From Ricinus communis (lineage: Eukaryota; Streptophyta; Magnoliopsida; Malpighiales; Euphorbiaceae): DNA of 64,000 nt. The stretch covers positions 15,503,916-15,567,915 of the forward strand of contig NC_063256.1 in NCBI RefSeq assembly GCF_019578655.1, given 5' to 3'. The translations under genes were made by a program, and so were the position numbers. Shown here one piece after another: positions 22,209-31,845 of the stretch; position 1 is the stretch's first letter; each line of letters begins with the position of its first letter. A model generated the notes under the pieces. That model ran no database searches. It saw only the letters and a program-made list of their open reading frames with translations, and was not told the origin of the DNA.

Positions 22209-23212
22209 TTAACAAGTACATCTGGGATCACACATAGAAGGATCACAATCCCAAATAAAGTGTCTATTAATTTTAGACACATAGACTTTCCACCCATTTG
22301 ACATGAAACTATGAATGTGAATCTTCTTCTCGTATGTCCTTTTTACTGGTTGAATCATGGAAATAGAATGAGGAGTAGAAGAGGATGATGCTGACAAATA
22401 GGAGATTTTAATAGTCTTGTCAAGTTTTCTGATAAAGATAGGATCCTGTTTTTGTACAGGCTGAGAACTTTGGTGCAGCTTTTCATAGTTCGTAATCCAC
22501 ACAGAAGGGATTAACTTTTCCAACTCCTCACGAGGCAATTGCCTGGGAGTCTGAACTATTGTAGGAGTGAGACCACTATCAGCAAAGATGAAAACTGCAT
22601 CACCGTTAGAGAGGCTAGGAGTCTGCAGGTTAATTGCATGGTCTTGTAACCTGTAGACTAGCTGATGATGTAGAGTAGCTAAGATAGTATCAGCGACCTG
22701 ATCCGCGCCTGTGATTTGTACCTGTACCTTCAGGGCTTGGCTGAGATGAGGATCTTCCAAAGACATATTAAAATTAGGAAAAAACATAAGTACTACGTTT
22801 CCTGCATTAAGAGTTGTGACAATAGAACCAATCACAGCATGTTCATAGTTTAGATAACGAGTATCTGACAAAGAAAGTCTGGCAATGACTGGAAGTCCTT
22901 GTCTTCCATGATAAGAAAGTACAAGTCTGATGGCTCCAAAATAGAGATTGGTATATTTTTGTTGCTTCCATTGTTGGATGAAGTGGGATGAAATTTCTAA
23001 AGTCACATACTATTTAGTGGTTACAAAAGAAAGAACACATTGAGAGAGGAAAGACGACTGTACATATTCTTTTATGTTGACAGAAAGTCTGAAAATAATA
23101 TGTCTCAGTTGTCTAGAAAAGGACTGGTTGCGTCGGAAGACAGCATAAGGGTTGAGAATAGGAACAAGAGAGTTTTGGATCTGGGCAGTTTCGGGAATAT
23201 GGGATATTTCTC
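22209..23212 (-). pseudogene. EPRV-1 movement protein (30K type), interrupted
   Basis: The 30K-superfamily core is clear at 22209-23006: YFGAIRLVLSYHGRQGLPV, then SDTRYLNYEHAVIGSI, then FFPNFNMSLEDPHLSQALKV. Such proteins let virus pass through plasmodesmata. An in-frame TAG at 23010-23012 splits the ORF. The N-terminal part continues upstream through 23213-23288, and its start codon is on the left end of the insert (16464-16462) because the copy is permuted. The C-terminus ends in a Cys-rich tail. Confidence 0.75.
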
Positions 23213-23288
23213 CTAGATTATCGATCTTATCTGTAATATACTGTTTACATGAAGTAGGTAGTGAGAGAGAAGAGGTTTGGACAATAGG
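23213..23288. repeat. Right copy of the 76-bp terminal direct repeat of EPRV-1
   Basis: Identical to 16371-16446. Beyond it (ATTTTAAAG) the sequence no longer matches the left copy, so the redundancy ends sharply here. Confidence 0.9.
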
Positions 23289-24559
23289 ATTTTAAAGAAT
23301 TTCATAACTTTTAAACTCTCCACCTTACCCAAATACACAAGCAAAAATTTAAAGTACACATAATATATATAACCTATGAATCTAGGGACTAAAATGCATA
23401 TTTTCCCCTAAATTATTGAGCCCTCACACTCTCCTCCCTCTCACACTCACCATCTCCCTCCTCTCCCCGTTGTCCCACTTCTCTCACCCCTCCCTCACCC
23501 ATTTCTGCATCAAACACCAAGCTTTCTTCCTTCTTAACCTGTAAAGCTCGACGGCAGCAGGTGTGTAGTGAGCAGCTCGCTGGAAAACCGTCTGGTTGAG
23601 GAGGAAAGGCTGCCATCTTTGTTTTTCAGCTATCCAGCGATGTAGTGGAGAATCCAACGCCACTAGCTTGCTCGCTGTTCTCCATAGAGCCTGTTAGGAG
23701 CTTCCCTTTCTGTTGACATTGCTGTTTGGAGGAGGAGTAGGCCTCGCCGGAGCCATGACCTCTCGATCTCCGGCAGCGGTGAGGCTTCTTGCAACAAGAA
23801 TTGTGCAGTTGGACTCCGCTCAACTGGGGCTTCATTTGGGTGTCCTCAATTTTCATTTTCGGTGTGTGGGAATTTCCGCCACCCATGTGATGGCGCTCCA
23901 TCGAGCGTGCTTGGAGGCAGAATTTTCGCAGGGAAAAATTGTGATTTTTGGTGGTATTGATTTGTTCAAATTGATTCGAGCGACTAATTACGGAATTTGT
24001 TGTCATTTTGAAATTTAATTAAAGTTATTTATTATTATTTAGTTCGATAAATTATGAATTTTCAGTTTATTTATAGGTTATTAAATTGTATAAATGCTAG
24101 AAATAATATTATATTAGTATCAATGTGTTGCAGAAAATTTTATGCTATTGAAGTGGTATTGGAATGCGAAAATAAATTAGTCTAGTCCGAAATTATTATT
24201 AAAAAAATTTTCAGAGCCGTTGAGGCCGAAAATTTAATTTTGATGAGAATTGGACGACTTGGGCGTAAAATGAAGTTTGGAGGCCCAAGTGAGATTTTGA
24301 GAATTATATAGAAGTGGTTTTCTGCAGGTACTAGATCCATTTTATGGGGAGAATTAGTCCAATTTTAGGAAAAATACGGTCGAAATTTCAGTAGAATTCT
24401 TGGAAAAAAATCATTGCACTTCATTCATGTTTAATCACTTTCCAACTTTAATCTAGTTGGTTCGAATTCTTATTTCATTTAATTCTCATTTTTATATTAG
24501 GCAAAGGTCTTGAGTCAACTACAGGTTCTAGTGGTCCACCTGCTAGTTAGGAGCATTAT
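23289..24559 (+). repeat. Probable LTR remnant with CT-rich leader
   Basis: Repetitive-looking DNA: a TATATATAA box near 23364, a C/T-rich leader (23412-23520), Gly/Ala-rich fortuitous ORFs on both strands (23413-24018), then an AT-rich stretch. It ends with a segment (AGGTTCTAGTGGTCCACCTGC, near 24522) that recalls LTRs of plant chromoviruses. EPRV-1 may have inserted into it, since 16340-16370 has a similar AT-rich character. No TG...CA ends were established. Confidence 0.3.
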
Positions 24560-26690
24560 TCTTCGTCATGGTCTAAGTGAGTGGATAAATTTATAATATT
24601 AATTTCAAAATTTTTTCCTCTAGAATGGTATTTTAAACTTTGGAATAAAATAAAACTTCAGTCTTATTACCAATTTATTCTAGAGATAACTAGTTTTACA
24701 AAATTCAAACACTTCAAAAAGCACAAAGACCACAAAGACACAGCTTATTCCACATGCACCATCCAAAAAATCCTTCACCCTTCTAATTGGGGAATGGATC
24801 TACACTCGTCAAGATCTTTTCCAACCTCCCTCCAAAACACTTACCCCTCAAGCCTCAATATAACTTTTAAATACTGGAATTACCAGCAAGCCTGGTTTAA
24901 TACATTTTTCTTACAAAATGAATTTTCTACTTCGACACAAGCACAATTCAAACTTCCAAAATCTCATATTGGTTTAAACAATGGTGCAATTATTATGGTA
25001 ATGTTCCAGAAACCATAAATAATAGAAGGTATATTTTCTGATTGGGGAATGGATTTACACTCGTTAAGATCTTTTCCAATCTCCCTCCAAGACACCTACC
25101 CTGCAAGCCTCAATACAACTTTTAACTACTGGGATTACCAGCAAGTCTGGTTTAATACCTTTCTCTTACAAAATAAAGGACAGAGCCATTCTTGAATTTT
25201 CTACTTCGACACAAGCACAATTCAAACTTCCAAAATCCCATATTGCTTTAAATAATGGTGGAATTATTATGGTAACGTTCAAGAAACCATAAATAACAAA
25301 AGGTATATTTTCTGATTGGGGAATAGATTTACACTCGTCAAGATCTTTTCCAACCTCCCTCTAAAACACCTACCCCTCAAGTCTCAATACAACTTTTAAC
25401 TACTGGGATTACCAGCAAGTCTGGTTTATTAACTTTTTCTTACAAAATGAAAGACAAAGCCATTCTTGGCTTTTCTACTTCGATACAAGCACAATTCAAA
25501 CTTTCAAAATCCTATATTGATTTAAACAATGGTGAAATTATTATGGTAACGTTTCAAAAACCATAATACCAGAGGTACTCCCTTTGTTTAATCTATTCAA
25601 AGCTCACTATAAACTGAACAAAATAGAAAAACATTTTCCCCCATTGCTTTTATTTTATTCAAACTTCTTCCTCCCGTGGGTATGTGTATGGTATTTTCAT
25701 TTCAACCAAGCAGCAGATGGAGAAATCATTCTTACCCGAAGGTTCAAAGTTAAATGGTGGGACAAATTCGGACCAAGAAAAACTATCTCCAAAGATGGTA
25801 CAAAGTATAAGAGATTTTAAAATCATTTTAAACTGCATCATATCCTTGTTAAACAAACTTATTAATTTATGCACAGTAGTAAGACCCGTTTTGATTTAAG
25901 GGCAGTAAAACTGGTGGCCTGGTCCATGTTTGTTTAAAAAGTTACTTTGATTTATTTTAAAATGAATTTAAAACCTTTTTTCTGTAGATCGTCTTCTTTT
26001 CCAAACTCTTCACCATCGCCATTGGTAATAATCCAAAATTTAGAAGCAGAAATAAACATGATTTCAAAAGATTTGCAAATCAATAAAAAGCTTTTACATT
26101 AAGATTTCTATTCAAAGAAAAACCATTCCAAAAAACTTTGGTTTTTTAAGAATCTTCTACAAGAAAAAGATAGTATCCAAGAAAGATATTACCAATTTTG
26201 CATGCAAAACAAGATACAAATCATATTTTTTGATTGGTTTCAGATTTATTATAAAGAAAATAGTATCTCTTATCCTTTCAAAGATAAACTCATTAGTCCA
26301 GTTACCGTTAGGAACAAAGCTCCAGAATGGAAGGTCGGAGAAAACCAAACAATCCAGTCCGAACATCCTTCTCTTAGAAAGATAACCATTCCTTATGGAG
26401 AAAATGAAACCGAAGCAGCACCTTACAAATTAGTAGGAGAATAGCTTGAGAAAAATGTCAAAAATATTGTTCAACAGAACAATTTCTCAAACACAAATCT
26501 TAATACAATAGGAAAACAATTGGTTAGGATAGAAAGCCAAATACAGAAACCTCCTACAATCTTAACCTCTGTAATCCCCAACACTGGTCATTCAAGAGAG
26601 GTAAATCAAACAGAAAAACTCAAAAACTCCATCTTCAAACCCTACCAGATTTCAAAGCCTAGTCAAGACCAATTCCACAAGCAAACTAAG
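24560..26690 (+). pseudogene. EPRV-2 left arm: linker region between movement and coat proteins
   Basis: Plus-strand remnant of a second pararetrovirus, unlike EPRV-1. Readable blocks include WGMDLHSSRSFPTSLQNTYP, YWNYQQAWFNTFFLQNE, HFPPLLLFYSNFFLPWVC and, from 26520, a short coiled-coil stretch before IFKPYQISKPSQDQF. In related plant elements these precede the coat protein. A block of about 270 bp is present three times in tandem (24781-25570). Many stops occur. At about 26690 the sequence switches to the antisense of an RNase H. Confidence 0.5.
24781..25570 (+). repeat. Three-copy tandem repeat (about 254-275 bp) within EPRV-2
   Basis: Units start at TTCTAATTGGGGAATGG (24781), TTCTGATTGGGGAATGG (25035) and TTCTGATTGGGGAATAG (25310). 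Each runs through an ACACTCGT(C/T)AAGATCTTTTCCAA block and ends in a GGTAA(T/C)GTT...CAAGAAACCATAA-type stretch. Copies 2 and 3 hold about 20 bp (AAAGGACAGAGCCATTCTTG type) missing from copy 1. Confidence 0.85.
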
Positions 26691-27120
26691 TTTGCTAGAT
26701 CACTTTGGAATTTTGAAATGCATAGTATTATTGAAAGAATTTCTTTTTTGATAGTTGAATAATTCTTTTTAGTATCATTCCAGTGTGCAGAAGTAAACTG
26801 GACAATGCATTATTTTTTATTGTGAATTTTATTAAGAATTCCACCATAACCTAAATCTGATGCATCAGTTTCAACGATTTTGAATGCAGATGGATCAGCT
26901 AGATGTAAACATGGAATTTCAAAAACTTGTTTTTTGATGCTTTGAACAATCTTTTTATACTCGTTAGACCATGCAGGGGGATTCTTCTTTAACCTATCAT
27001 GGAGGGGTTTTGCTAAACAGTTTAAATTTGGATAAAAATCCATGACATAATTTAAACTGCCAAGGAATCTTTGCAATTGAGTTTTCTCTAAAATTTTATC
27101 TGGAAATTCTGAAGTAAAAG
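26690..27120 (-). pseudogene. EPRV-2 RT connection and RNase H fragment
   Basis: Shows MQRFLGSLNYVMDFYPNLN (RT connection) and IVETDASDLGYGGIL (RNase H with first catalytic Asp). After a stop at about 26808 homologous reading continues to about 26690 (KEILSIILCISKFQSDL). The C-terminal half of RNase H is absent; the next sequence is the left arm on the other strand. Confidence 0.7.
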
Positions 27121-27245
27121 CTAGAGATCTTTCAATTGGTTATCAGATAGTGATAGTGAGAAAAAGAGAGAGAAAACCCTTCCTCTTGTATTCTACTATT
27201 CTTGTAAGTTATATATCTTTGTTTAAAGCTTTCATTTTAAGGCTT
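27121..27245. other. Junction stretch replacing most of EPRV-2 RT
   Basis: AT-rich with GAGAAAAAGAGAGAGAAAACCC and a TTATATATC box. It does not read as RT on either strand and could be a piece of virus intergenic leader brought in by rearrangement (inference). Confidence 0.3.
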
Positions 27246-27731
27246 TCATTTCAACCTTTGTATCCTTAGCTTTGAAAATAATACATCAGTAGTCACTTTG
27301 AAGGGAGTAATCAATTTGATAAAAGGGGTTTCTAAAAAAATATTTTGTTGCAAATCCTTTGTAAGAATAAAAATATTTTTTAAAGTAATATTTTTGTTTA
27401 GAATTGCAGCTTCAGTTTTTCCCGCAATTCCAATCTTTGAATTGTTAGTAGAGGTGAGTCTTTCTTTTGTCTCTTGATGATATCTTTTAAGAACCAGCTC
27501 ACAATTGATAGAGTTGAGGTCTGCTCCTGCATCAAACAAAGCTATAGTTTCTATTCGAAAATCATCAGAAAAAATGAGTTTTATCTGAATAAGATATTTT
27601 CTTGAGGTTATTTCTTTTAGTACATTAATAAAGTTTTCTGGAACGTCCTTAGAAACCTCAAGATTTTGAAAATCATTTTCTTCTTCAGAATCAGATTCAC
27701 TATTTTGCTTAAGAATCAAGCTTTGGAGCAA
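27246..27731 (-). pseudogene. EPRV-2 aspartic protease domain
   Basis: 161 codons: acidic N-terminus (SESDSEEENDF), then ALFDAGADLNSINCELV, where the family has Asp-Thr-Gly; here it is Asp-Ala-Gly, so activity is doubtful. It then reads GIAGKTEAAILNKNITLKNI and FLETPFIKLITPF. In the virus this would cleave the polyprotein. Confidence 0.65.
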
Positions 27732-27757
27732 AATAGAATAATTTTGTTGTTTTGCTT

Positions 27758-28463
27758 TTAATTCTTTGAGTTTTGTTTTAATAGTTTTAATTTCTTTTTG
27801 GAATTCTTGGATAGTAGGAAGAGGGTTCTTTTGCTTTTTTTTTCTTTCTTCAAGATCATAGTAAGATCATAGGTGTTCTTACTAGAAAAAGGAATGAGGG
27901 TTTCGGTTATTAAAATTTCTTTCAAAACTTGTTTTTGAATTTGAGGGTCATTAATATGCTTGATAGCTTCAAAAAGAGCTTCTTGTTGCCTAGTGAGCAT
28001 ATTAATATTTTTTAGGATATCATCTAATTCTGACTCAGAATATTCGGATGAGGTTTTAATTTCATCAATTTGAAATTCTTCCTCGTTATTAGAAAATTCT
28101 GATTCAGAGGTTTCAACTAGAAGAGCTGAAATTTTGCTCAAAATTTCTCCTTCTATTTGGAGTTCCTGAAGTTTTTTAGAAAACTTACAATACTTTAAAG
28201 TGTGTCCTTTTTTGCCACATTTGTAGCAAATAATTTTGTTAAAATCTTTTTTGGGACTTTGTTTTGAAAAATTTGAAGAGGATGGCCTTTTGTAGAAATT
28301 CTCTCTGTTTTTTTGGCACCTTCCTACTTTTGTGAAAACGTTTTTTCTTATAAGGTTTAGAAAAATCTTCTTTGCATTTTCCTTTACAGGTAGGGAAAGG
28401 TTCTATGGGATTATACTCAAACTGGTTACAAAATCTACCTAGTTCTTGTCTAGTTTTCTTCAT
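27758..28463 (-). pseudogene. EPRV-2 zinc knuckle and acidic linker
   Basis: A basic stretch (28463-28239; KCKEDFSKPYKKKRFHKSRK) leads to a CX2CX4HX4C zinc knuckle encoded around 28190-28230 (CYKCGKKGHTLKYC-like in this copy). Then comes an acidic linker with SESEFSNNEEEFQIDEIKT (28141-27758). Frames differ, so it is broken. The zinc knuckle binds pregenomic RNA in this family. Confidence 0.65.
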
Positions 28464-29345
28464 TTCCCATTTGAGCTGTCTTTGAAGTTTAAGGTCATGA
28501 AAAATTTTAATCCTTCTTTCTGAGTAAGGCTAACTAATTCGCCATAGGTATAGAAATCATAAGGGATCTGGCCATTATGAGCTTCTCTGATAGTGTTCTT
28601 AACTCTTTCACCTAATATTTTAGGTAAACCAGCTAAGAATTTTTCTTTCCATAAAGGTTGGTTTGAGTCTTCCCTAAGCATTACTCTAGTCAGGAAAGTG
28701 TCTTTATAAGCTTGGAAATTGCTAAGTTTCTTGCAGGTCAGATTGCTGAGAAGCTCAACATTCTTATCTTTCAGAAGAGATGGGTCTCCTATAAAATGGA
28801 AGAAAATCGTAAGCATTAGGGTTGATACAACATCCTCAATAGGATTTCCTAGTTCATCTAAGATGGGGTCCTTTCTATTGTGGTTTGGATGGCACCTAGG
28901 ATTTGCAGCTGCTGTGTTTGGGTGAGATGGTAATCCCACCATCCTTTAAGCTGGCTTGAAAATCCGGCTATAAGGAGCTCAGCTATAGCTCTATTAGAGG
29001 TACCGCTTTGGGTTTTGTAGGTATTAGCTGCCATGGTCATCTGTTGTAAGAGACCAAGAATGTTGTACTCGGACATTCCATCTATATTCCATTCATAGAT
29101 GGAGGAAGCATTAAACCTAGATTGGGTAAGGATATTATTTCTGTTTTCTATATCTAAATCCGAGGCAGTATTCCTAGGAGTATGCCAAGTTAATCTAGGG
29201 GTTTTCCATCCCAATCTACTGATTTGGGAGGGTTGTTCAGTGACACTTTCGAGCTCTGAATCATTGGATTCATTGCTTTGGGCTTGATCTATAGCACTAA
29301 TATTTCTACTGCTTTTAGGAGTATCAGGTATTAGGTTTTTGGAAG
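28460..29345 (-). pseudogene. EPRV-2 coat protein
   Basis: Two overlapping frames (29214-28858 and 28942-28460). Blocks include STHMYD-type Ser-rich start, YNILGLLQQMTMAANTYKTQ, SQLKGWWDYHLTQTQQLQIL, FIGDPSLLKDKNVELLSNL and LWKEKFLAGLPKILGERVK. The latter two are the conserved core of Caulimoviridae coat proteins. One frameshift lies between 28858 and 28942. Confidence 0.7.
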
Positions 29346-30318
29346 ACTCGGAAGTATCATATATATGTGTGTGTGTGTGTGTATTATAATATTATATGTA
29401 AATATATTTACACATATTTTATATGATAAGTGCTTATCTTATGAATTTTTCTTAAAATAAAAAAAAGTCGAATTAGAAAGATGAAAAATATTTTCTATAA
29501 CACCTGGGAGCAGACAATGGTATTTTAAATTGTATTAATTACTATCAAAGATTTATGCTATGATTGAGATAGTGTACATACTCATTTATGTAGTCTATAT
29601 GATCATACCTTGAATGTTAGGTGTTATTTGAAATATATTATGTTTCGGACAACGCTCAATATACATATGTTTTTGGAGCGTATACTGGATGTTACCTTTT
29701 GGGAGTATTGTCTGCGCGCGTATAATAGAGATTTGTGCTTTGGTATTGCCAGGTTAGACATCCGTTGTGCCCAAAACTGGCAAGGAGTAGAAAATGTTTA
29801 TGAGTGTGTACAGTATTTTATTATATTTTTAATTATTGATACTATTGTCATCGTCGTCATCGTCATCATCATCATTATTAAAAATTTAGCATTGATGTAT
29901 AACTCCTTGTCTATTCTCCCTTGTTATTTGTTTATCCTTTCACTAAGTTTTTACTCGCTATTTATTTTTTTAATATTTTCAAATTTACTTGCTGCTTAGT
30001 AGTAGATTCCTTTTTTTAGTGTTGCCCTCATTTTCACTTCATCAAAACTCGGCTCTAGAAGAGGTTGGGCCAACAATCTCAGTTATTATTTTTATTAATC
30101 TGAAACTGTATACTGTCTTATTGTTAGCCGATGCTTTTTAAATTATTTTGTCACTTTTATTTTATAACTCAGGCTCATATGTTCCTGAGAGTTTTTAAAT
30201 TTTACAAAGTTTAATACTAAAGATGGAATACCCAAACGTAATAGTTTACCTTTTATGTGATAAATACTTTGGACATATATTGACCAATTAATTATAGTAT
30301 AAAATAATAGTGTCGGTC
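29346..30318. other. AT-rich region with microsatellites, no gene seen
   Basis: A (TG)n run at about 29364-29382 and a GTCATC trinucleotide run at 29848-29876. The ORF 29610-29999 is hydrophobic low-complexity and unsupported. Confidence 0.5.
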
Positions 30319-30368
30319 TCCATAGCCCCTACCTATCGGTGTATCCATAGCCCCTACCTATCGGTGTA
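30319..30368. repeat. 25-bp tandem duplication
   Basis: TCCATAGCCCCTACCTATCGGTGTA twice, head to tail (30319-30343, 30344-30368; first 20 bases TCCATAGCCCCTACCTATCG), followed by GGATCGGGTGTTACA. The reverse complement begins TGTAACACCCGATCC, a common start of plant gypsy LTRs. Confidence 0.85.
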
Positions 30369-31845
30369 GGATCGGGTGTTACATATATTAAGTTTATAAC
30401 TATAAAATTAAGCTGAAGAGACTGCCAACAAAAACTAAACCAATTAATTTTTGTATTTAACTTTTTAGAAATCATAAAAATACATTCAAAACATAGTAGT
30501 TTAACATTTTGTACCATCAATAAAAGAAACACGTGTGTTTCTTCCTCTAAAACGCCAATTGAAAACAAAAAAAAGAATCGTAGCACAATAAAGCACAACA
30601 AAGAATGTACAAAATAAGCAGCAAAGCAATGAATATAACATCAAATAACAATCTATATAACATCAAAAAGTTTCTTATCCTTAGTTTTTTTTGTTTGGTG
30701 TTGTGTATTCATGAATTATTGATGAGATTATTGTTAAATTCACTATCAATTTTTTTAAAAAGAAATCTGTGATTTTTTGTTAGTTTTAGATGCATCTACC
30801 ATCTATGACAACGATCAACCAGAGAGAACTGAATGATAATAATTAGTAAGCTGTAATACAAGAGAGAGAGAGTGTGTGTGTGTGTGTATGTCTGTGTTAG
30901 GAGTTGTTTAGAAACCAAATCAAATGGAAAAAAAAAAAAGCAAAAAGCAAAAAGCAAAAAAGTTCGATGAAAAGTTCATAATTGAGTATAAACTCCAGAA
31001 CCACGTTCAAGAGTAAAAACAAGAAATATAAGGTTCAAAAGGCATAAAAAAGAAAAGGAGTTAGCCAAAAAAATGATGTCAAAAAGTATGGTGCAAAAGT
31101 AAATTTTATAAAGAAAGACATAAACCATATGAAATCCTCTTAGTAAAATTAGAAAAACACAGTACTCCATGATTTTGAACTATGGCCTCCCTGTGCATGA
31201 ATTAGAAGAGGTCTTCTTGAGTTAAAATATTGAAGACAAAAATTAGTGACAGATATGCGTCTGTGCCAAAATTAGTTTATTGACATGATGATGTTTCTGT
31301 GTTTTTAATATGTAATCTTAAAATTTAGCGACGAATTGCGTTGATTCCTAAATTTTGTGCTATATTACAGCCTTCCTCCCCTCCCTTTCTCTCTTTTCTC
31401 TCCTCTCATTTCCTCTCTATTCTTTCCTCCCTCTCCTCCCCTCTATGTCCTCCCCTCTTAAGTCCCACTCCCTACTGTCGTCCTGCCTCTTTCCCTATTG
31501 TCGCCTCACCTTTCTGTTGCCGCCGTCGGTAAGTTCTTTTAATATTTTTTTTTTCATTTTTATTAAATACTTTCTCCCTTTCCAAACGTCCTCCCTTCTG
31601 CCGTCATCCATCTCCATCGTCCCCCTTATGGTATTTATTTTTTAAAATTTTCTTGTAGTTTAATATATATTTTATTTTTATATTTTCATTTTATCTTTGT
31701 TATTTGTTTTTTTTAATATTGTTAATATATATTTTTGTTTTGGTAGTTTTAATGTTTATATTTTTTTTTATTTCTGTAATTTTTTTTATTTCATATATAT
31801 TATTTTTTGATTTTATTTCTGCTGTTTTTTATTTGCCCATTGGTT
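30369..31845. other. AT-rich region with GA/GT microsatellite and CT-rich tract, no gene seen
   Basis: Contains (GA)n(GT)n at about 30861-30890, a GCAAAAA tandem at 30939-30960, and a C/T-rich tract at 31370-31500. The tract ends in CGTCGGTAAGTTC, resembling a leader exon with a splice donor. No protein homology is seen in the ORFs 31341-31645. Confidence 0.4.

Larger units (their letters stand above)
16371..23288 (-). mobile_element. Endogenous pararetrovirus EPRV-1 (Caulimoviridae-like), circularly permuted
   Basis: Minus-strand genes run in the order movement protein, linker ORF, coiled-coil/coat N-terminus, coat core with zinc knuckle, aspartic protease, reverse transcriptase, RNase H, C-terminal extension. 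After them come a TATA box, AATAAA and a tRNA-Met primer-binding site. The insert is bounded by an identical 76-bp direct repeat. The primer-binding site and the movement-protein start codon lie at the left end while the rest of that ORF lies at the right end, so the copy is a circular genome of about 6.84 kb opened inside the movement-protein gene. It is broken by stops, frameshifts and a deletion in RT. No integrase is seen, as expected for this family. The genus cannot be assigned without a tree. Confidence 0.85.
26690..29345 (-). mobile_element. EPRV-2 right arm (coat, protease, RNase H), inverted
   Basis: Minus-strand order is coat protein (29345-28460), zinc knuckle region (28463-27758), protease (27731-27246), then the end of RT plus the start of RNase H (27120-26690). 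Most of RT is missing between 27246 and 27120. The upstream end stops at a (TG)n microsatellite near 29360. With the plus-strand left arm it forms two halves of a similar genome placed tail to tail. Confidence 0.65.

Noticed and set aside
16371..23288. EPRV-1 as an LTR retrotransposon with 76-bp LTRs
   Set aside because: The primer-binding site lies at the far end beyond the left repeat, the repeat is within a coding frame, no integrase is seen and a 30K movement protein is present.
23413..24018. ORFs on both strands near 23.4-24.0 kb as a host gene
   Set aside because: Overlapping readings on opposite strands, no domain, and LTR-like surroundings.
24781..25570. Repeat array considered as CRISPR-like or satellite
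   Set aside because: Units are about 270 bp, coding-derived and only three in number, without spacers; this is a eukaryotic genome.
29610..29999. 129-codon ORF
   Set aside because: Hydrophobic low-complexity end from a GTCATC/ATT run; no recognisable motif.
31341..31645. Ser/Pro/Leu-rich ORFs as a signal peptide gene
   Set aside because: They read a C/T-rich leader-like tract in two frames; no conserved feature.
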